Assembly: GCF_016808335.1 (NCBI RefSeq)
Contig: NC_053142.1
Span: 45,179,674 to 45,243,673, forward strand
Direction: 5' to 3'
Origin: Panicum virgatum
Taxonomy: Eukaryota; Streptophyta; Magnoliopsida; Poales; Poaceae
Length of the DNA stretch: 64,000 nt
The translations under genes and the position numbers were made by a program. Position 1 is the stretch's first letter, and the number at the start of each line of letters is the position of its first letter. Shown here in pieces: positions 36,205 to 47,331 of this stretch. Under the pieces are notes generated by a model. That model did not search any database. It was not told the origin of the DNA and worked only from the letters and a program-made list of their open reading frames with translations.

Positions 36205-36811
36205 CTCTGTTCGAGGAACTGTGGAAACAGACCTGTAAACTTGAATGCAACTCCATTGTAACAGGCAGAAAAATGCGTTCTAGAAGAGCATGACGGCATG
36301 AGGAAGGTCTTGCAAGGACATGGAGGCGAAGCAACCAAGGATCCATCAGTATAGCTATACGGCGGGACACTATGGAACAGCTAGCGGGATATTGTATTCA
36401 ACAACAGATACGGTTCAGCCTGTGGTCGTTATGTTAGTTTAATCTACTCAGGGAAGCTAGATTCACTTGGCTTGTCTGAAACTCTCGGTCCAATGGGAGC
36501 TCAAAAAAGTCCTAGTTTAAGTGTAGTATCAGACTGTTTAATTTCTGTTAAGTACGCTTTGTTTTGGATTTCTTTCTTGAAAGTACATGCTTGAAGGACG
36601 CAAGGACGTCGTTGGGTTCGTCACTTTAGTATTGTGTGCTTGTCGCCATGTATAAGTGTTCCTTTCTTCCTGTAAATTAATACTACTTGTATTCTGAAAT
36701 TGTTGTATGTAACTGGCGCCTGAAGCTGCTGCCCTGGTTCTGAATGTAGCCAGCATTATGCCGGATTGCCGGATGCTCTCTGGTATCAACTGTTTGTCTC
36801 CACACATTTAA
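35573..36811. other. Intergenic with (TA)n microsatellite
   Basis: Contains a TA run of about 78 bp at 36124-36201. Otherwise no supported gene, RNA or transposon terminus. Confidence 0.5.
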
Positions 36812-37099
36812 GGGTGCATTTGGCAGAGCTCCCAGAGCTACTTCTCTGTTGAATCTAGTAGAAACTCTGCCAAACAGATTTTTTAGAGAGAGGGGATTCT
36901 CTGCTTTTTATGTGAAGTGAACTAAGAGGGCTTGGGAGCTAAAAAAAGTAGCTTCCCTTTATTATGTGAAGTGATTCTCCATTCTAATTTTAAGAGTTTA
37001 TACTAGAGAATCAAAGAAATTCATTTTCTGCTACAGAATCAGGAGAATCAGCTCTTATAGGTAATGTGAATCAAATGGAACTTTACCAAATATAAGCCC
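36812..37099. mobile_element. MITE with GGGTGCATTTGGCAGAGCTCC end, copy 2
   Basis: Left end GGGTGCATTTGGCAGAGCTC; right end GAACTTTACCAAATATAAGCCC as its degenerate inverted repeat. Internal AGAGAATCA and GTGAAGTGA blocks match the element at 29071-29312 in opposite orientation. Non-coding. Confidence 0.6.
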
Positions 37100-37780
37100 T
37101 TAACTTCCGTGGTACTTGCATCTAGCACAAAGAAATGCGTTTTTAAAGGGGAAAAAAGAACTTTCTATTGTGGGTGGGTGTGTGGGTGGTTGGGGGGTGT
37201 CGGAACTCGCGGGGGCAGAATCTGAAAATTTTAAAGGTGTGGTTCTGGAAACGGGCTGCCTACTAAAGGTGTGATGATTCAACATTGTAGTGAGCAGGAA
37301 ACTACGCATGTGCAGAGGATGTATGCTTCTCAGTTCTCACCCTTGTTGTTATTGCAGTAATTCTTGTCTCTATTGTTTAGCCCTAGAGTAACAAAAACAT
37401 AGGCCACCATGCTAGAACAAAACTCCGTTAATACTGTCCAACAATGTGCTTCCAGAACTGAACATGGTACTTCAGTTTCACCGAGATTCTAAACCCCTCA
37501 TTGATCCCAACACAGATGCAAAGCGTGCTTCAACCAAAACCGAAGAAGCCAGTGCACCACAGCTGTGCCTTTGAGCTCCTACGCTAGCTATTCAATCTTC
37601 CGATCCAGCGGCACCATCAGCTCCCAGGATCCACAGGTGAGGTGATACAACCCAAGCCAGTTCTCACGGCCTTCTCCCTGTCTCGACTATGCAGACAGGA
37701 ACAAAAGCACAACGGCACGGTGACACAACCAAAGCTCGCCTCCCACTGTCTCTCGCTCACTCCCGCCACCAATGCGCTAG
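37100..37780. other. Upstream region of the zinc-finger gene
   Basis: No ORF or transposon recognised. This is the promoter-side sequence of the gene at 37886. Confidence 0.5.
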
Positions 37781-37787
37781 TATAAAT
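37781..37787 (+). promoter_or_regulatory. TATA box of the zinc-finger gene
   Basis: TATAAAT about 100 nt before the ATG, giving a predicted start near 37812 and a 5' leader of about 70 nt. No upstream ATG lies between the predicted start and the CDS start. Confidence 0.75.
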
Positions 37788-37885
37788 ACTCGGCAACGAA
37801 GCCGCTCTCGTGTCCCGTCGTCGAACGAGCTGAAAGCACGAGAGCATCAACGACGTCAGGCAGATCGACAGACCGAGCTCCGTCA

Positions 37886-38455
37886 ATGGCGCCTACCAGC
37901 AGCACCGAGCCTGCGCCGGTCAAGCACATCACGCTGCACCACTTCCTGAAGCAGCAGCTGCTGCAGCAGCACCGGCTCAAGCCCGCCGTGATGTGGGGAT
38001 GGCCGGCGGCCGCGGCCGCCATCGGGCGGCACGCGCCCGAGGATGCCGCGGACGACGACGACGGCCTGGGCGGGGCGTGGCCGCCGCGGTCGTACACGTG
38101 CGCGTTCTGCCGCCGCGAGTTCAGGTCCGCGCAGGCGCTGGGCGGGCACATGAACGTGCACCGCCGCGACCGCGCCAAGATGCGCGGCGGCCACCACGGC
38201 GGCGCCGCCGCCGCGGCGCAGGCGCAGCTCGCGGACGAGGCGGCGCACGCCACCGCGGCGGCGACCAAGTACGCGGTGCTGTGCCCGATCCTGAACTCCA
38301 ATGCCGCCGGCGCCTTGCTCATTCCCAGCGGGGACGTGCTGCTCTCGGCGCCCGTGGCGCTGGCTCCCGCGCACGACCGGTGCGAGGTGAGCGACGATGA
38401 GGAGGAGGGGGATGACAAGGACGTCGACCTGGAGCTTCGCCTCTGGTGGCCGTGA
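37886..38455 (+). CDS. Single C2H2 zinc-finger protein with EAR repression motif
   Basis: Predicted 189-residue nuclear transcription factor of the plant SUPERMAN-like group. The single finger has C72, C75, H88 and H92 and the plant-specific Q-A-L-G-G-H helix (83-88), followed by a basic stretch ([10 protein letters not shown]) that aids DNA binding and nuclear import. The end carries D-L-E-L-R-L (181-186), an EAR motif that recruits TOPLESS-type corepressors, so the protein probably represses transcription. An acidic run (D56-D59) precedes the finger; a Glu/Asp-rich stretch precedes the EAR motif. Intronless, as usual for the group. The start fits the TATA box at 37781. The finger context W-P-P-R-S-Y-T-C matches SUPERMAN/RAMOSA1-type proteins, but I cannot assign the orthologue. 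Confidence 0.93.
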   Translation: MAPTSSTEPAPVKHITLHHFLKQQLLQQHRLKPAVMWGWPAAAAAIGRHAPEDAADDDDGLGGAWPPRSYTCAFCRREFRSAQALGGHMNVHRRDRAKMRGGHHGGAAAAAQAQLADEAAHATAAATKYAVLCPILNSNAAGALLIPSGDVLLSAPVALAPAHDRCEVSDDEEEGDDKDVDLELRLWWP

Positions 38456-39701
38456 ACGGAAATCATGGAGAGCTGTTTTTTTGGTTATCTTCGTGATGAT
38501 GACGATGTGTGATTTTTTTGCTGTGCCTTTCACATAATTTTTCATCGAATAATTAACGGCACGAGATTTTCGAACTGCCATTCAATTGAAATTGGAAACG
38601 AACCATTGAATTGAAATCGGAAATGAACGCTTGATATTTTGGCGACGAGTGTACGGTAAGGACAAGCCTCCGTGACGGCAACAAGAGGAAAGAGTTGCGG
38701 ATTGCTTAAGTAGTAAAAAAATTCAAGTCAAATATTAAAGGCCCTGATGCCTCGATGTCATCCAAGTGCACAATCATTTTCTCCGGCGGCAAGTTGGTGT
38801 GGTTGCATAGATTTCCGACAGTTTTGAGGCGGCACCGACGATGCCAAGCTGCCAACTAGTAGAAAGTCTAGAAGCCGATAAGTGAGCACAGCTCGACTTG
38901 TTTTATATATACTCATTTTTGTTTATGAAATGTCATTTCATTTTATCTCCGAGCTGTAGGAAGCAATCAACTAAAACATTACTTAGTACATCTGTTGCAT
39001 CAAGCTAAGTCAGACAAGTTCTTGGATTCTCTTGCTTATCACATAACTACGGCTTCAAACGAGGCAGAAATATCCGAGAAAAAAAAATCAAGAGTACTAA
39101 GATCCTAGCCGCGAATGCGAATCATTTCCATTCTGCCAATCGGTTAAACAGACTATCCAGCTTGCACGCAGAATCTGAAGTTCTCCTGAAATTTATGTTA
39201 AAACGGGCATGCCTTAGGTTAACACTCTTGACATGAAGCTCGGAGAAAATGCAGAAAACCTAAGGCTGTATGTGACTCACCGGATGAACCTGCAACGCCT
39301 GATGTTGAACCTTTTCTGAATGATGATTATGCTGCGCTTTCACCTTGCACAAAACCATGTTCGTTCAAGTTCTCCACCACATGCTCATTTATCATTCTCT
39401 GAGGATATCTCAATCTGCAGGTTCATTTGAACGAGTACAGACTTAGTTGACAAACAGAAGTTCTACAGAAACAATACATGCATCTGTCTAAATTGAATTG
39501 ATTTGTAACTGAATATCTCGAGCACATATTCTGTAGAATTTCCTAAGCAGCTATTTTCAATTAATCAAATGAATTTGTATACAATAGCGTGTAGGGTTGA
39601 AACTTGGGTATGAAAGGCATAAATCACATACTATATTTCAGGGAGTTAAGTTTACATAAATAGCAATTCTTCAGAAAATAGAGAACTGAAAGATACAAGT
39701 T
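38456..39701. other. Gap between convergent genes, no gene seen
   Basis: Probably contains the 3' UTRs of the zinc-finger gene (plus) and the plastid-membrane gene (minus). No ORF, RNA or transposon terminus is supported. Confidence 0.5.
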
Positions 39702-41927
39702 CTAGGAAGGCTCTACTTCTGTTTCGTCTATCACAGCCTCATTTTCCACATTGCCGGTGACACGCTTTAGCCGTGAAGCAGCTTTGTCAATTGCCAAATT
39801 CAGTTGGCTTATCTTGTCACCCAGTGTTTGACGAGTTTTCTGGATGCAGTTAGCATGTTAGCTATCAATCTGATATTGAATAAAAGAATTGCATGTATAT
39901 TCGATTCCATACCTCTAAACCTTCATCATAATATTGACCACGCCGTGGCCCTGGAACCCTTTGGAGGCCAGTTTCATCGGATTCACTATCTTGTCCATTT
40001 TCATCCAACAAAGAATCCAATGTTCTGCTGATCTGCTCAAGTATGCTGAGTAGTTAACAACCACCTTTTAAATAAACGTTGTATAGAAAGAAAATCACAA
40101 ATAATAGCATCAAGAGCAAGATTAGTACAGAGTACAGACGAACACAAAAGTGTTTTTTTTTCCATCAGATATCAACTACAAGTTAGTAGGTCATATGCAA
40201 GATGTATTAGTTAAAAATCCACGGTGGCAAATGAGAAGCACATGTTTGAGCTTGTTTACACCATAAATTCAGAACCTTTCTTTCTGCCGCATGATGGAGT
40301 TCTTGTTGGCTACTCTGACTGTTGCTAAACAAAGATGATGATTCTATATTCTAGTGCAGGGATTTATTGTACATGTGTCAGTGAAGAATACTTTGAAGGT
40401 TTGGCAATACCTGAGGAGCAAAGACATATCCCAAGGTTCCAAAGATTGCTCCCCCTATAAGAAATCCAGCCAAGAATCCTCCCCCGCCTTTAGAATCTTC
40501 ACTGTATAACAGGATAGTTCCACAAATATTATAACCATGCAGTTGTAAACATATCACAGTAATTTGAAGACCCTGATCTATAGACAACATGCAAGAACGG
40601 AGGGGGGAAAGGTCATCTTCCTCATTTAGAAAGATGGTTCCACTACTTCTGTTATAATGCTACTAAGTAGTTGATCAGACCTAGTTGGAAGTATATATTG
40701 AACCAGACACATCCAAGACAAGCTAACGCTACACCAAGATGCAAACTGGCTATGTTAAAGGCAGATAAGTTTTAGCCTATCATGAACTGTTCAATTAGAA
40801 TGATACATCACTCACTAGTTAGTGTTCAGTTGAATGTAGCTAGAGTGAAACATGAACACTGACAATCATCATTCGAACTCGTGTAGTTTCAGTTTAGGAG
40901 ACAGATGAACCAAGGCGTGAGCACTCTTGTCATATTGATTTTATTCTCAATCGGAATATGACTAGAGCGGAACGTGAATACTGATGCTTATCAGTTCAAA
41001 TTAACTCAGATGTGATTTCAGCTTAAAAGAGAACTGAATTGGACACTTCTGTTAGCAGCATTCTCCAACATGAACTGCTGTATCTAAAGATGAAAAGTAG
41101 GAGTAACTCTGCACCCGTACCTACAGTCAAGTACTTTGAGTATATCAAGAAAATAATGATAAGAGATTAAAAGCACGACCTTTGTGCTCTGCAGATGGTT
41201 AACTTTCTACAGTAGTTTGCATTCTCTGAACTTGACGGAACTGCAACCTGCAAACGATTTTTGTTTAACTTTAGCTTGTCGTTCCTGCAGCCGAATGTAT
41301 TTGTATGTGCCGCACCTTCCACACAACAAAAGTAATGAAAAGTCAAAAGTTAATAGCAAACAAAGGGCCTACATATTCAATACAACTCATAAAAAAATTA
41401 GCAACAAGCTCCACTTTTTCGTCAAGCAAATAAACAGAACACCCTTTTTTTCCGTTCAGAATGTAGCAAATTATCACTTCATATTACTAACACTGTCTAT
41501 CCATACCATATTTTGGAAATTTAACTAGCAGAAGCTTCAACTGCACCTTACCAGACAATGAGACAAGAAAAGAAATCCTAATTTCTTCAGAGAATAGACA
41601 AATAGCGTTTTCACCACAAACTCACAGTCCATTCCCTTCGTGGAAAAAAAAAGTCCCCGCCCCCGCTATCCCCTGCTCCCTCCTTTTGTATGCCTTTATA
41701 CAATCCATTTTCCGTGGTGTATCTGTTCCTCACCAGTGACGAGACTGAGGATAAAATACAGCACAACACTAGCGAGGTAGCTACGGCCTAGATCCTTATG
41801 AAAGAACCCCAGAGACGGTGCGGTCAGTGCAGATGCCCAAATATGCCTCCAGCTGATACGAAGAGACGAGGGTCTGAGGCGGGGGGCACTCACCAGAGAC
41901 GGAGAGCGCGGCGGAGGGAGCGGCCAT
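39702..41927 (-). CDS. Small plastid inner-membrane-type protein, five exons
   Basis: Assembled by eye on the minus strand: exons 41927-41894, 41240-41180, 40501-40411, 40032-39913 and 39839-39702. All introns are GT-AG, phases close exactly, and the product is 147 residues. The N-terminus (about 32 residues, Ala/Ser/Val-rich, then Cys/Arg/Lys) looks like a chloroplast transit peptide. A glycine-rich hydrophobic stretch (about 40-60, G-F-L-A-G-F-L-I-G-G-A-I-F-G) is a likely membrane helix ending in Y-V-F-A-P-Q. The C-terminal half (E-K-T-R-Q-T-L-G-D-K-I-S-Q-L-N) is probably coiled coil. This layout matches a small family of plant proteins reported at the chloroplast inner envelope; molecular function is not established. 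Exon 2 uses the second of two nearby acceptors (see findings). The short exons explain why no single long ORF is present. Confidence 0.8.
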
Positions 41928-43405
41928 AGCTGCCGGGGGTGCGGCGAAAGGGCAGGGGAAGCTTTCCACTGTGAGGGAGACGATGAAATCGGCCGCCTAT
42001 CCTGCTGTCCGCCGGCTTCGAGGTTTCTACTCCTGCGTGCGTGGCCACGCGGCTGGATCCGAACGGTGAATGTAACGGAAGGGCAGAACCGTCAACCGTG
42101 GAGGGATGGAAGTCTGTCAGTGGACCCGATACGCAGGTTTATATGGGCCCAAGAGGCCTTTTCTGAAATGGGGCCCAAAAGGCCTGTGAAGTTACGGGCC
42201 GGGCCTGTGAAATTGGTCGCTCTCATTTAGGCCTGTTAATTCTCTTTTTACTCATTAGGCCTCTTGTCAGATTTGATGCTCCTCTTGAACTCGAGAACTG
42301 TTAAGAACACCCAGGAAAAAATTATCTCAAAATCAGATGGGAAACTTGCCGTCGAGTTGCCAACCAGTAGTACATTCTCATCTCATCAGCTGAGTTCTCG
42401 GCGACCCATCGCTATTAGGACTTCGGTAGGCAGACGCACTGGGCGCGTACCTGCGCGTCGTGGCAGCACGCTTGACACTGCCGAAACCTACGCGCGGCGG
42501 CAGGGCGCCGTCCGGGCCACGCGCGCGGCGTACATCGCTGGCAGCTATAGCCCCCGCCGGGCCCGGGTGTGGCGGGGACCGGGCGCGGGCGGTGGCGCGA
42601 TGGCAAGCGAGCACGACGCACAGTAGCGCACGCCCGGTCGGCCAGCCGGCCGGCGACGCGAGGCCGACGGGCCGCCGCTGCCGCGCGCGCACGACGTCGC
42701 CGGCCAATTCCAGATTCGCTCCCCGTCGCGCCTGCCACTTTTGCACGCGTCCCTCGTGTCCCGGCCGGCGCCCTCCGGCCCGGGCCGCCGTGCCACCGGA
42801 CTCCCTTTCCACGCGCGCAGCGGCGCAGGAGGGAGAGGGACGCGGCCGGTGTCGCGACGTGCACCGCGCATTATTGACGGCCGGTACATTGTAAGCCGGT
42901 GCACGGGCCATGGTCCTGTGTGCGTTCGTGCGTGCGTGGATGGTGCATGCGCGTTGCGGTTGAACCATTGGAGTTTGGAGAGAGTCCCTGGCTCCGCCAT
43001 GCTCCGGCGAGGACATGCGTCCCGGTACTAGGTGTGCCTCTGCTTTTGATTTGATTGTCTAGTTATCCGTGACGCGGTCCATACCAGCCTCTTCTTGCAC
43101 AGCTCTACCTGCCTGCTTGCCTCACTGCCTGGACACATCGTGTCATCGACGCAGGGACCAGCGCGTGAGCGCGCGCTGGGCCTTGTCTTGCGACACCGCG
43201 CGCTCCGCTAACCGTTGTCCTCCATGGTTCGCAGCTGGCCGCCGCTACCTCTCAGCCCCGCCATCAACTCGCCACCTTGGCACTCTACCTTGCTGTCAGT
43301 GACCTCCCTCCAAGGTAAGCCACATACTATATACTAAGTATAAGCTCACGAGAATATCCATACAAACATAGTTGATGTATTAAACAAATAACATGAGCAC
43401 CTCAA
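41928..43405. other. Promoter of the plastid-membrane gene plus GC-rich intergenic DNA
   Basis: GGGCC-rich promoter-like motifs at 42130-42260 (GGGCCCAA, GGGCCGGGCC). A very GC-rich block (42400-42890) is open in all frames but has no recognisable domain. No transposon ends seen before the CTCAA target duplication at 43401. Confidence 0.45.
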
Positions 43406-45941
43406 TGTAACACCCTGCCCGGATACTCTGGACATAGAGTTTCTAAGTCATTTAAGTTTTTACATCTGAGCCCCACAACCATTAAAACTAACTCATCTCT
43501 CTCACAGCTCACTCTCACACACTCTCTCTCTCGTTACTCTCTCTCCCTTTCACTCCCTTAAGAGCCCTCTCTCTCCCCAAACCCTAGAACTCAAAAATCC
43601 CCATCCCAAATAAATCCCAAGACCAAGGAGGCTCCAATCAGCGTGGGGGTCATCTTCTCCAGGTATTCCACCATGGGGTGGCTTCGTTTTTTAGTTTTCT
43701 TGCAAGGAGAGCTTGCTCAAGGTACTAAGAGTTAGGGCAAAAAGGGATTGATCGATCTAGAGTGTTTAAAGCGATTTCTTTTGGGTCAATCATCTCCCTA
43801 TGAACCATTCTATTAGGGTCTGAAAGGGTTTCAAATTTTGTGGGTTGGTTTTGCCAAAATCAAGATTTCAGTTTTTGGGGCAAAAATGGTGTGAAACCCG
43901 AAAACTCCGGGTATAGGCCCGGAAACTCCGGACTTGGAAGTCTCCGGGGGAAACTCCGGGCTAGAGCCCGGAAACTCCGGACTTGGGGGTCCGGACACTC
44001 CGGGTATTGGTCCGGATATTCCAGATCCCTGAAAATGTTGTCAACTAGTTTGGGCGTGTTTTTATGTAGATTATTAGTACTGATACGTGTTTAATGACTA
44101 ATTTATCATTACAAATCATAATCGTATTTCTCATATCATATGCATACGTGTAGCAGCCGTGACAGAGGAGGTTGTGTACGAGGTGGTGGCGGAGCCACAG
44201 GAGCCGCAGGGGCAAGCCCCGTAGCAGGAGGATCATGGGGAGTCGGCCCAAGGCCCATCTCACCCTAGCACTGAGTCGCAGACTCAAGGCAAGCCCCGGT
44301 GCATGTCCTATTATTTTAACTTATGATTCACTATATATATGCTTATTTAATTACTTGTGCATTAGGTTTTAGTAGTTGTCTGAAATCCTAGTTGCATGAT
44401 CCCTAGGTTTCCTTGAGTTTATACTAGTATGTATAGGTCGATACCGATGACATGCTTAATAGGACTCGGTAGAAGCCGAGTGACTTCTTGTCACTCGCGA
44501 GATATAGGATGTTTCAGAAGTCGGGTAATTGCCAGTTACTCGCGAGACGTTTAATTATTTATGTACTTCGGTATTGAGTTGTGGAATGCAAAGTGTTATT
44601 GATGAAAACTTGAGACCGGACGGGGAATGATGATGGTGTATAGGTATGGCAGCAGGACAGGGTTCCTGGTTGTCTTAGCCCCGTCTATGTCGATTAAGGA
44701 CCAGTCGTTGTGGCAGTGCTGATCGGGGATTGAACTGTACTAACCGCATGCCAGGAGTAGGAGGTAAACGAAACCGATAAGCCTAGTACTGCCTTGCTTC
44801 GAAAGTACAGGACTCTATCTCACCTCCTGGGGTAGTCGAGTAGTCGCGGAGAATTGGGATGCATGTTTTTACATTTGGTGGTCTCTCGTTGAGCTCGGCT
44901 GCCATATGATGGTGGGGCGGTCCTGTAGTTCGAGGTAGGGAGGGGAATGGCTGGTGCGTGTGGTCCAACGGGGCTTATGCGTGTCGTGTTGGTAAGGTCC
45001 ACCTTGCAAGGTTAAATCGGATCGATTCGCCGTCTCTCGTGGATATGAAGGCCTTGATCTCTTTGTCGCCTCATAGAAATGAGTTAGAATGCTAGTGATA
45101 TATGAGGATACTAATTTGAATCATTATTGAATGCTCCAACATGCTTGCTTTAGATATGCAAACAATTGTTGATAGTCTATTTATATAAATATGCGCCAAA
45201 AATATTGAAAGTAAGGATCCACCTATAGATGCTTTTTCTGCAAAACAAACCACTAGCCAGATAGCCGTGCCTGTCTAGATAATGGGCTATGTATACCCAT
45301 AGTCGGGTAAGCCTTGCTGAGTATTAGTATACTCAGGGTTTGTTGCCACAATTATTTCAGGACACCCAGACGTTGACTTCTGCCCCTGCTGTATCAAGTT
45401 CATCCGCCGGGATGCAGAGGGGTAGGAGGTGGTGGAGCGAGACCCTTAGGTTAGGGCGTGGGCGGGTTGCACGATTGAGTACAGCGTGTGCAGCCCCTCT
45501 GTTTTGCTTGGACCGGTCTGACCGGTAGGTTTGGGCAGGCCGAGTGCAATCGGTCTGACCGGTTGAGAGAACTGGTCTGACCGGTTGAATAGGAGCTGAA
45601 CAAGAGTAGTGGTAGGATTGTAGGATCTTTTCCATTTGGCTTGGCTAACCATTGTATAGGTTGTAAAGTAGTTGAATTATGTAAATTATGTAAGAAATTT
45701 GTGTATTTAAACTCAGTTTGTAAAAGCTCTTGTATTTGGTTGTATCTCCTTTGTATTTTCTAGTAATTGTCGTGTCTGTACCATCTGCGCCCGCCTTTGC
45801 GTGGGATTACCGGTGTTGTTTCGATCGGGCCGTGGGTTGAGAAAGGATCGCCAAATTAAACCATTAAGCTAATGCGCTCGATGTGTTCAAATGAGGGCCA
45901 TTACGCTTAATTTAGAGTTTTAATTTGGTGGTTCTGTCACA
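43406..45941 (+). repeat. 5' LTR of element B
   Basis: 2536 bp. Contains CT-rich sequence (43494-43575), a cluster of CTCCGG/TCCGGA repeats (43895-44035), the mini-gene exons, the hairpin CTGAGTAT-TAGT-ATACTCAG (45317-45336), and ACCGGTCTGACCGGT palindromes (45512-45590). Confidence 0.93.
44154..45425 (+). pseudogene. LTR mini-gene of B's 5' LTR, with stop
   Basis: Acidic exon 44154-44288 after TACGTGTAG, phase 1, with V-A-E-P-Q-E-P. It carries a TAG at 44222-44224 where the 3' LTR copy has CAG. The GC-AG intron 44289-45360 (CAAG|GCAAGC ... TTATTTCAG) is followed by the terminal exon 45361-45425, which ends in TAG where the 3' LTR has TGG. The hairpin ends 24 nt before the acceptor. Same architecture as in LTRs A, C and D. 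Confidence 0.45.
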
Positions 45942-45943
45942 GC

Positions 45944-45955
45944 TGGTATCAGAGC
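45944..45955 (+). other. Primer-binding site of element B
   Basis: TGGTATCAGAGC, complementary to the 3' end of initiator methionine tRNA, 2 nt after the 5' LTR. The leader from here to gag (46544) has no ORF but carries three more CCGGTCTGACCG-type palindromes (46305-46400). Confidence 0.93.
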
Positions 45956-46543
45956 CAAAACGCATCGGGGGTGGTACGAGCATGACTAATTTTAAGGGTT
46001 TGCAAATTTAAAATGAGATTTTAATTTAGGGTAAAAGTCGTTTAGTAGTATGGTTGGTATTAGTTAGCACAAGCCCTATGTAGTAAGTAGTGATCGAGTG
46101 GGGTATATGGGGGTTTTGTGAGAAGGGGAGAACATAAGACACTCATGCATCATGTCATTGAATTTTCAGTTGCATTTGAAAGTTTTCATAGGAGTTCATG
46201 CATCATGGCATGCATCATGGCATCCATTATTTTTGTTTGCATGTATGGAATTAGTTTAAGGGTTGTCACCCAAGTTTAGAAGTGAAGTTTAGTTTCTGGG
46301 TGGCGACCGGTCTGACCGATCCTTGACACCGGTCTGACCGGTTGCTCTATGTTGGGCCGGTTACAGTACCGTGCAGAGCCATGCAGACCGGTCTGACCGG
46401 TTCAGCGCAGACAGAGGCCTCTAAGTCGTGTTCAAATAATCTGTTCTCTGTGATTTCTTCCATGATTCGGATATTAGTTGCTGTCAGGATTATTTTTATG
46501 TAATCAGAAAAATGTGACTAATCCAATCATGGTTGAATGCAGA

Positions 46544-47327
46544 ATGGCAGGGCTCCCGAACCCTCTCGATTTGGCTCAGGCCATTGCGGCCATGCTCACC
46601 GGACGCGATGAGCAGACGGCACTCCTCCGGAAGATTGTGGAGCAGGGCAGAGCGCAGCGGCATGAACATCACCACCAGCCCGCTGTCCCCGGATATGAGA
46701 AGTTTCTGAGCACTCAACCGCCACTATTCCACAAAGCAGATGAGCCACTAGAAGCAGATAGCTGGCTCCAGACCATTGAGTCCAAGTTCACTCTGCACCC
46801 GTACAATGATGGGGACAAGGCAAGATTTGCAGCCCGGCAGCTCAAGGGTCCCGCACGCACCTGGTGGAACAATCACGTGGCCATGTTCCCCGAGGGCACT
46901 CGGTTCACCTGGGCACAGTTCAAGGAAGCATTCAGGGCACACCACATTCCAGTAGGAGTGATCAGAAGGAAGCTCACAGAGTTCTTGGCCCTGAAATAGG
47001 GTAACAACAGTGTCCTACAGTATTCCCAGGCCTTCAACAATTTATCGTAGTATGTGGGATATCACGTAGACACTGATGAGAAGAAATAGGCGTGCTTCAG
47101 GCAGGGGCTTAGCAGCAACCTCCAAGATCGCCTGGCCATGATCAAGTTTGACACTTTCAGTGAGCTAGTCAATGGGGCTATCATTCAGGAGGATGCCCAT
47201 CTAGCTCACAAGGCGGAGAAGAAGTGAAAGTCACCGGCAGTGGGGTCTTCTAGCAGTGCTCCTCAGATGTTCTGCCTGGTGCAGTCGGGCCCAAAGCGAG
47301 CCCCCTTTCAGCACCAGCCATAGCAGC
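46544..47327 (+). pseudogene. gag fragment of element B
   Basis: The frame starts at M-A-G-L-P-N-P-L-D and contains the retrotransposon gag region (F-H-K-A-D-E-P-L-E-A-D-S-W-L, then G-P-A-R-T-W-W). In-frame stops at 46997, 47048, 47087, 47225 and 47321 (TAG, TAG, TAG, TGA, TAG). Each is one C-to-T change from a Gln or Arg codon. The frame ends at the deletion junction before any zinc knuckle. The upstream in-frame Met at 46478 is less likely as the start. Confidence 0.88.
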
Positions 47328-47331
47328 AGTG

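Noticed and set aside
37777..38581. 229- and 232-codon minus frames over the zinc-finger gene
   Set aside because: Shadows; the plus strand has the C2H2 finger, EAR motif and a TATA box.
42264..43302. Open frames on both strands up to 212 codons
   Set aside because: GC-rich intergenic block with no domain, start context or splice pattern that would favour one of them.
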